From Thermanaerothrix solaris (lineage in GTDB: Bacteria; Chloroflexota; Anaerolineae; Anaerolineales; Anaerolineaceae), in the NCBI RefSeq assembly GCF_032334255.1, contig NZ_JAUHMF010000001.1, positions 930,001 to 994,000 of the forward strand: 64,000 nucleotides of DNA, read 5' to 3'. This document shows, piece by piece, positions 60,799 to 64,000 of this stretch. The translations under genes were made by a program, and so were the position numbers. The notes beneath the pieces are model-generated. The model was not told where the DNA came from. It ran no database searches and saw only the letters and a list, made by a program, of their open reading frames with translations. Position 1 is the first letter of the stretch. Every line of letters begins with the position of its first letter.

Positions 60799-61464
60799 AT
60801 GGGTAATCCAATTAAAGTGCCAGTGGTTGAAAAACTTCTAGATGCCAACGATCAGGTGGCCGAACTCAACCGCCGTCTACTTGATGAGGCCGGGGTATTG
60901 GCGATTAACATCATGGCATCACCAGGCGCGGGTAAAACCAGTTTGATCCTGCAAACCCTGCGCGCACTGAGTACCGAATTTCGCATTGCCGTGATCGAAG
61001 GCGACACCGCCCCGGTTACCATTGATGCAGATAAAGTCAGTGCTTTGGGCATTCCCGCCGTCCAGATTAACACCGGAGGAGATTGCCATCTCGACGCAGT
61101 CATGCTGCGCGCCGGATTGGCGCAATTGACGCTCACCGAGTTAGATCTCATCATCGTTGAGAATGTGGGTAACTTGATTTGTCCTGCTGCCTTTAAACTC
61201 GGGACGCATCGCAACATCCTGGTCGCCAGTGTCCCTGAAGGTGACGACAAACCCTATAAATATCCCAACATGTATCGGGGCTTGGATGTTCTGATTATCA
61301 ATAAGATTGACTTGTTACCCTATATTGAGTTCAACATGGAGTATTTTCGTCGCGGAGTTGAACTTCTCAACCCAGGACTCCTGACCTTCCCGCTTTCCTG
61401 CAAGAGTGGGGAAGGGTTGCAACCATGGCTGGATTGGCTACGCGCCGAGATAGCAACGCGCTAA
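60799..61464 (+). CDS. hypB: Hydrogenase nickel-insertion GTPase HypB
   Basis: 221 residues. P-loop SPGAGKTS at 41-48, metal-binding Cys-His C96-H97 in NTGGDCHLDA, and G4 NKIDLL. The N-terminal CxxCGC and His-rich nickel-storage segments of E. coli-type HypB are missing, as in many anaerobes. It uses GTP hydrolysis in nickel transfer with HypA. ATGG start at 60799; its stop is 2 bases ahead of the hypF start chosen here. Confidence 0.96.
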   Translation: MGNPIKVPVVEKLLDANDQVAELNRRLLDEAGVLAINIMASPGAGKTSLILQTLRALSTEFRIAVIEGDTAPVTIDADKVSALGIPAVQINTGGDCHLDAVMLRAGLAQLTLTELDLIIVENVGNLICPAAFKLGTHRNILVASVPEGDDKPYKYPNMYRGLDVLIINKIDLLPYIEFNMEYFRRGVELLNPGLLTFPLSCKSGEGLQPWLDWLRAEIATR

Positions 61465-61466
61465 AA

Positions 61467-63773
61467 ATGAGCGCCTCTACTTATGGGTTATATATCCGAA
61501 TTCGAGGCATTGTTCAAGGGGTTGGGTTTCGTCCCTTTGTTTACAACCTTGCCACGCGTTATGGGCTAAATGGGTGGGTGCGCAATTCTGCTGCAGGCGT
61601 AGAGATTGAGATAAGCGGTAACTCAGAGGCTCTACAAGCCTTTGTATCCGAATTGAAAACCAATCCTCCCCCCCTGGCACGCATTGATTCCTTCGAAGCG
61701 GTATCTATACCGCCTAATCACGCTACAACATTCACGATTATCGAAAGTCAAGACGAGAGCCACGAATTTCTCCCGGTCTCGCCGGATGTAGCCATCTGCG
61801 CGGATTGCCGGCGCGAATTATTCGATCCCCGGGATCGGCGCTATCGTTACCCTTTCATCAATTGCACCAATTGCGGCCCTCGTTTCACCATTATTCGCGC
61901 CATCCCCTACGACCGCCCCAATACCACCATGGCTGGGTTCCCCCTCTGCCCAGACTGTGAGGCAGAATACCACGATCCGGGCAACCGCCGTTTTCATGCG
62001 CAACCGATTGCCTGCCCCGTGTGCGGTCCACACCTTCAATTCATGACCCCCCAAGGCGAGATTCTCGCCGAACGAGAAGCCGCGCTTCAAATAGCACGCC
62101 AATGGCTGGCAGAAGGGCGCATATTAGCCATAAAGGGATTGGGAGGTTTCCACCTGGCTTGCGATGCAACGCGCGCAGAAAGTGTGCGCGAACTACGGTT
62201 ACGCAAACAACGGAGTGATAAACCTTTTGCGTTGATGGCGTTTGATGTCAGCACCATTGCTCGCCACACCCACCTGGATGAAGCAGAACAACAGTGGCTC
62301 ACCTCTCCCTCTCACCCTATCGTCATCCTAGAACGACTCCCCAGCTCACCGATAGCCGCTGAGGTTGCCCCTGGCCAGCACACCCTGGGCTTCATGCTCC
62401 CTTACACGCCCTTGCACCTTCTTTTACTCGAACCCGCCCCAGGCTTTCCCGAGGTGCTGGTTATGACCAGTGGCAACCTGAGTGAGGAGCCCATTGCCTA
62501 CCTTGATCATGAGGTTTTTGACCGCTTGGCATCGCTTGCCGATGGCATCTTGACCCATAACCGCCCTATTTACACTCGTGTGGATGATTCGGTGATCCGA
62601 ATCGTTCATGGCGCTCCCTATTTTCTGCGTCGGGCGCGCGGGTTTGCCCCCGATCCCCTCCACCTGCCGCGCGAAGTACCGCCTATCTTAGCTGTGGGTG
62701 CCGAACTAAAAAATACTTTTTGCCTGACCCGCAAGCACTATGCGTTCCTCAGCCACCACATTGGGGACTTGCAAAATTACGAAACCCTGCAAGCCTTCGA
62801 GGAAGGCATCCGGCACTATGAGACGCTATTCCGCACTCAACCCGAATGGCTGGCAACAGATTTACATCCCGATTATTTAGCCACCCGATACGCTCAAAAT
62901 AGATCCCAAGTCGAAGGCAAGCCCCTTTTGTATGTGCAACACCATCACGCTCACCTAGCGGCTTGCCTGGTTGACAATGGAATCAACGACTCAGATCCAG
63001 TGATCGGACTGATTTTTGACGGTACCGGATACGGTAGTGATGGCACCATTTGGGGGGGTGAAGTGCTTATCGGGAACTATGCTGGGTATCGGCGTTATGC
63101 ATATCTCAAACCGGTCCCATTGCCTGGAGGCGACCGTGCTGTCCATCAGGTCGCCCGTATGGCGCTCGCCCATTTATGGGCGAATGGCTTGCCCTGGGAG
63201 GAGGACCTGCCGCCCGTGCAAGCCTTATGCGCTGACGAACGTAGTTTGCTTTACACCATGTTAGAAAAAGGCATCAACACCCCTCTAACATCAAGCATGG
63301 GACGGCTCTTTGATGCCGTAGCCGCACTGATCGGGCTGCGATCCACGGTAACTTATGAAGCGCAGGCAGCCATTGAACTGGAACAAGCGGTAGATATGCA
63401 CGAAGCTGCGGCGTATCCCTTCCGGATAGAATGGCCCTACCTGGATACGCACCCGCTGTGGGAAGCCCTGCTCAATGACCTGCGCCATGGCATTTCTGTC
63501 CCTCGTATTGCGGCACGCTTTCACAACGCCATTGTCACCCTATGCCTTGAGGTTGCCCAGTATATCCGCGATGTCGAGGGCATACGCCGTGTTGCCCTGA
63601 GTGGCGGGGTCTGGCAAAATCAAATCTTGCTTCACCGCACGGTTCGGGGATTGCAACAAGCAGGTTTTGAGGTGCTGATCCATCACCAAGTGCCGACCAA
63701 TGATGGTGGTCTAGCCCTTGGGCAGGCCATGGTAGCCGCAGCGTGGGTCGAAGGAAAAAATTATTCCGAATAA
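61467..63773 (+). CDS. hypF: Carbamoyltransferase HypF
   Basis: 768 residues. N-terminal acylphosphatase domain (IRGIVQGVGFRPFVYNLA), two zinc fingers with CADC...CTNC and CPDC...CPVC (about 105-210), YrdC-like domain (LGGFHLACDA, PIVILERLP), and the Kae1-like C-terminal domain with VQHHHAHLAA and DGTGYGSDG. It makes the thiocarbamate on HypE that becomes the cyanide ligands of the active site. Start ATG at 61467 fits the family; the longer frame from 61425 overlaps hypB. Confidence 0.95.
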   Translation: MSASTYGLYIRIRGIVQGVGFRPFVYNLATRYGLNGWVRNSAAGVEIEISGNSEALQAFVSELKTNPPPLARIDSFEAVSIPPNHATTFTIIESQDESHEFLPVSPDVAICADCRRELFDPRDRRYRYPFINCTNCGPRFTIIRAIPYDRPNTTMAGFPLCPDCEAEYHDPGNRRFHAQPIACPVCGPHLQFMTPQGEILAEREAALQIARQWLAEGRILAIKGLGGFHLACDATRAESVRELRLRKQRSDKPFALMAFDVSTIARHTHLDEAEQQWLTSPSHPIVILERLPSSPIAAEVAPGQHTLGFMLPYTPLHLLLLEPAPGFPEVLVMTSGNLSEEPIAYLDHEVFDRLASLADGILTHNRPIYTRVDDSVIRIVHGAPYFLRRARGFAPDPLHLPREVPPILAVGAELKNTFCLTRKHYAFLSHHIGDLQNYETLQAFEEGIRHYETLFRTQPEWLATDLHPDYLATRYAQNRSQVEGKPLLYVQHHHAHLAACLVDNGINDSDPVIGLIFDGTGYGSDGTIWGGEVLIGNYAGYRRYAYLKPVPLPGGDRAVHQVARMALAHLWANGLPWEEDLPPVQALCADERSLLYTMLEKGINTPLTSSMGRLFDAVAALIGLRSTVTYEAQAAIELEQAVDMHEAAAYPFRIEWPYLDTHPLWEALLNDLRHGISVPRIAARFHNAIVTLCLEVAQYIRDVEGIRRVALSGGVWQNQILLHRTVRGLQQAGFEVLIHHQVPTNDGGLALGQAMVAAAWVEGKNYSE

Positions 63774-63790
63774 GAGTTGGGAGGCTAATC

Positions 63791-64000
63791 ATGTGTTTGG
63801 GCATTCCGGGTAAAATCGTCAGTATCTATCACCAGGCCGGCCTACGGATGGCAAAAGTAGACTTTGGCGGCGTCTTTCGTGAAGCCTGCATCGAAACCTT
63901 GCCCGAAGTCAAAGAAGGAGATTATGTCATTGTTCACGCCGGTTTTGCGCTGAATCGCCTCAGCGAGAGCGAAGCCTTGGAAACCCTCCAACTTCTGCGC
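63791..64000 (+). CDS. hypC: Hydrogenase assembly chaperone HypC (cut by window end)
   Basis: 70 residues visible, starting MCLGIPGKIVSI, with the essential Cys2, and VDFGGVFREACIETLPEVKEGDYVIVHAGFAL, the standard HypC core. The end of the gene lies past base 64000, though little is missing. It carries the Fe(CN)2CO group to HoxH with HypD. GGGAGG lies ahead of the ATG. hypD and hypE probably follow. Confidence 0.95.
   Translation, partial: MCLGIPGKIVSIYHQAGLRMAKVDFGGVFREACIETLPEVKEGDYVIVHAGFALNRLSESEALETLQLLR

Overview
The window reads as a chromosomal segment of an anaerobic, fermentative member of the Chloroflexota, most likely class Anaerolineae. This is inferred from gene content: a giant DUF2298 (Chlor_Arch_YYY) membrane protein, GT39 glycosyltransferases, a CpaE-like pseudo-receiver ATPase, mevalonate kinase next to isopentenyl phosphate kinase, an RpoC with a large coiled-coil insert, and an oxygen-sensitive-type hydrogenase/formate dehydrogenase locus. 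Coding density is very high. No gene-free stretch exceeds about 235 bases, and I see no tRNA, rRNA, CRISPR array, insertion sequence or prophage.

Layout. 1-16.3 kb, minus strand: rpoC (cut by the window start, own promoter and leader hairpin), then upstream of it a run of six closely packed genes from one promoter near 16.3 kb: a GT39 protein, a 1756-residue GT39/DUF2298 fusion, another GT39 protein, cytidylate kinase, a C69-type peptidase and a large sensor kinase. 16.4-17.5 kb, plus: a CcrM-like orphan DNA methyltransferase. 17.5-24.7 kb, minus: lepA with an envelope-polysaccharide set (flippase-like protein, CDP-paratose-epimerase-like SDR, GT4, SAM methyltransferase), then a CpaE-like ATPase. 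24.9-28.1 kb, plus: an HD-GYP protein, a tiny double zinc-finger protein and a secreted lysozyme-fold protein. 28.1-33.3 kb: tlyA (minus), then prenyltransferase, mevalonate kinase, isopentenyl phosphate kinase, dgt and greA (plus), closed by a bidirectional terminator. 33.4-43.1 kb, minus: hisS, ffh, rpsP, khpA, rimM, dprA, manC, topA and a two-TM protein of unknown function.

43.2-64.0 kb, plus, is the most remarkable part. It is a co-directional locus of about 21 kb. It starts with a regulatory quartet (DRTGG, CBS-ATPase, DRTGG, PHP). Next come two complete NuoE/NuoF diaphorase pairs, a stand-alone ATPase and an HndB-like ferredoxin. A formate channel and a cysteine-type formate dehydrogenase follow, then a HoxU/NuoG-like iron-sulfur subunit and the HoxY and HoxH subunits of a group-3 [NiFe] hydrogenase. 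Its maturation protease, a cyclic-nucleotide-binding protein, hypA, hypB, hypF and hypC (cut by the window end) complete it. A near-perfect Rex operator overlaps the promoter of the enzyme genes. I infer a soluble complex, or pair of complexes, that exchanges electrons between H2, formate/CO2, NAD(P)H and possibly ferredoxin, controlled by the NADH/NAD+ ratio.

Start codons were moved inward from the longest reading frame where a ribosome binding site, family alignment or overlap with the previous gene argued for it; these choices are stated per gene.
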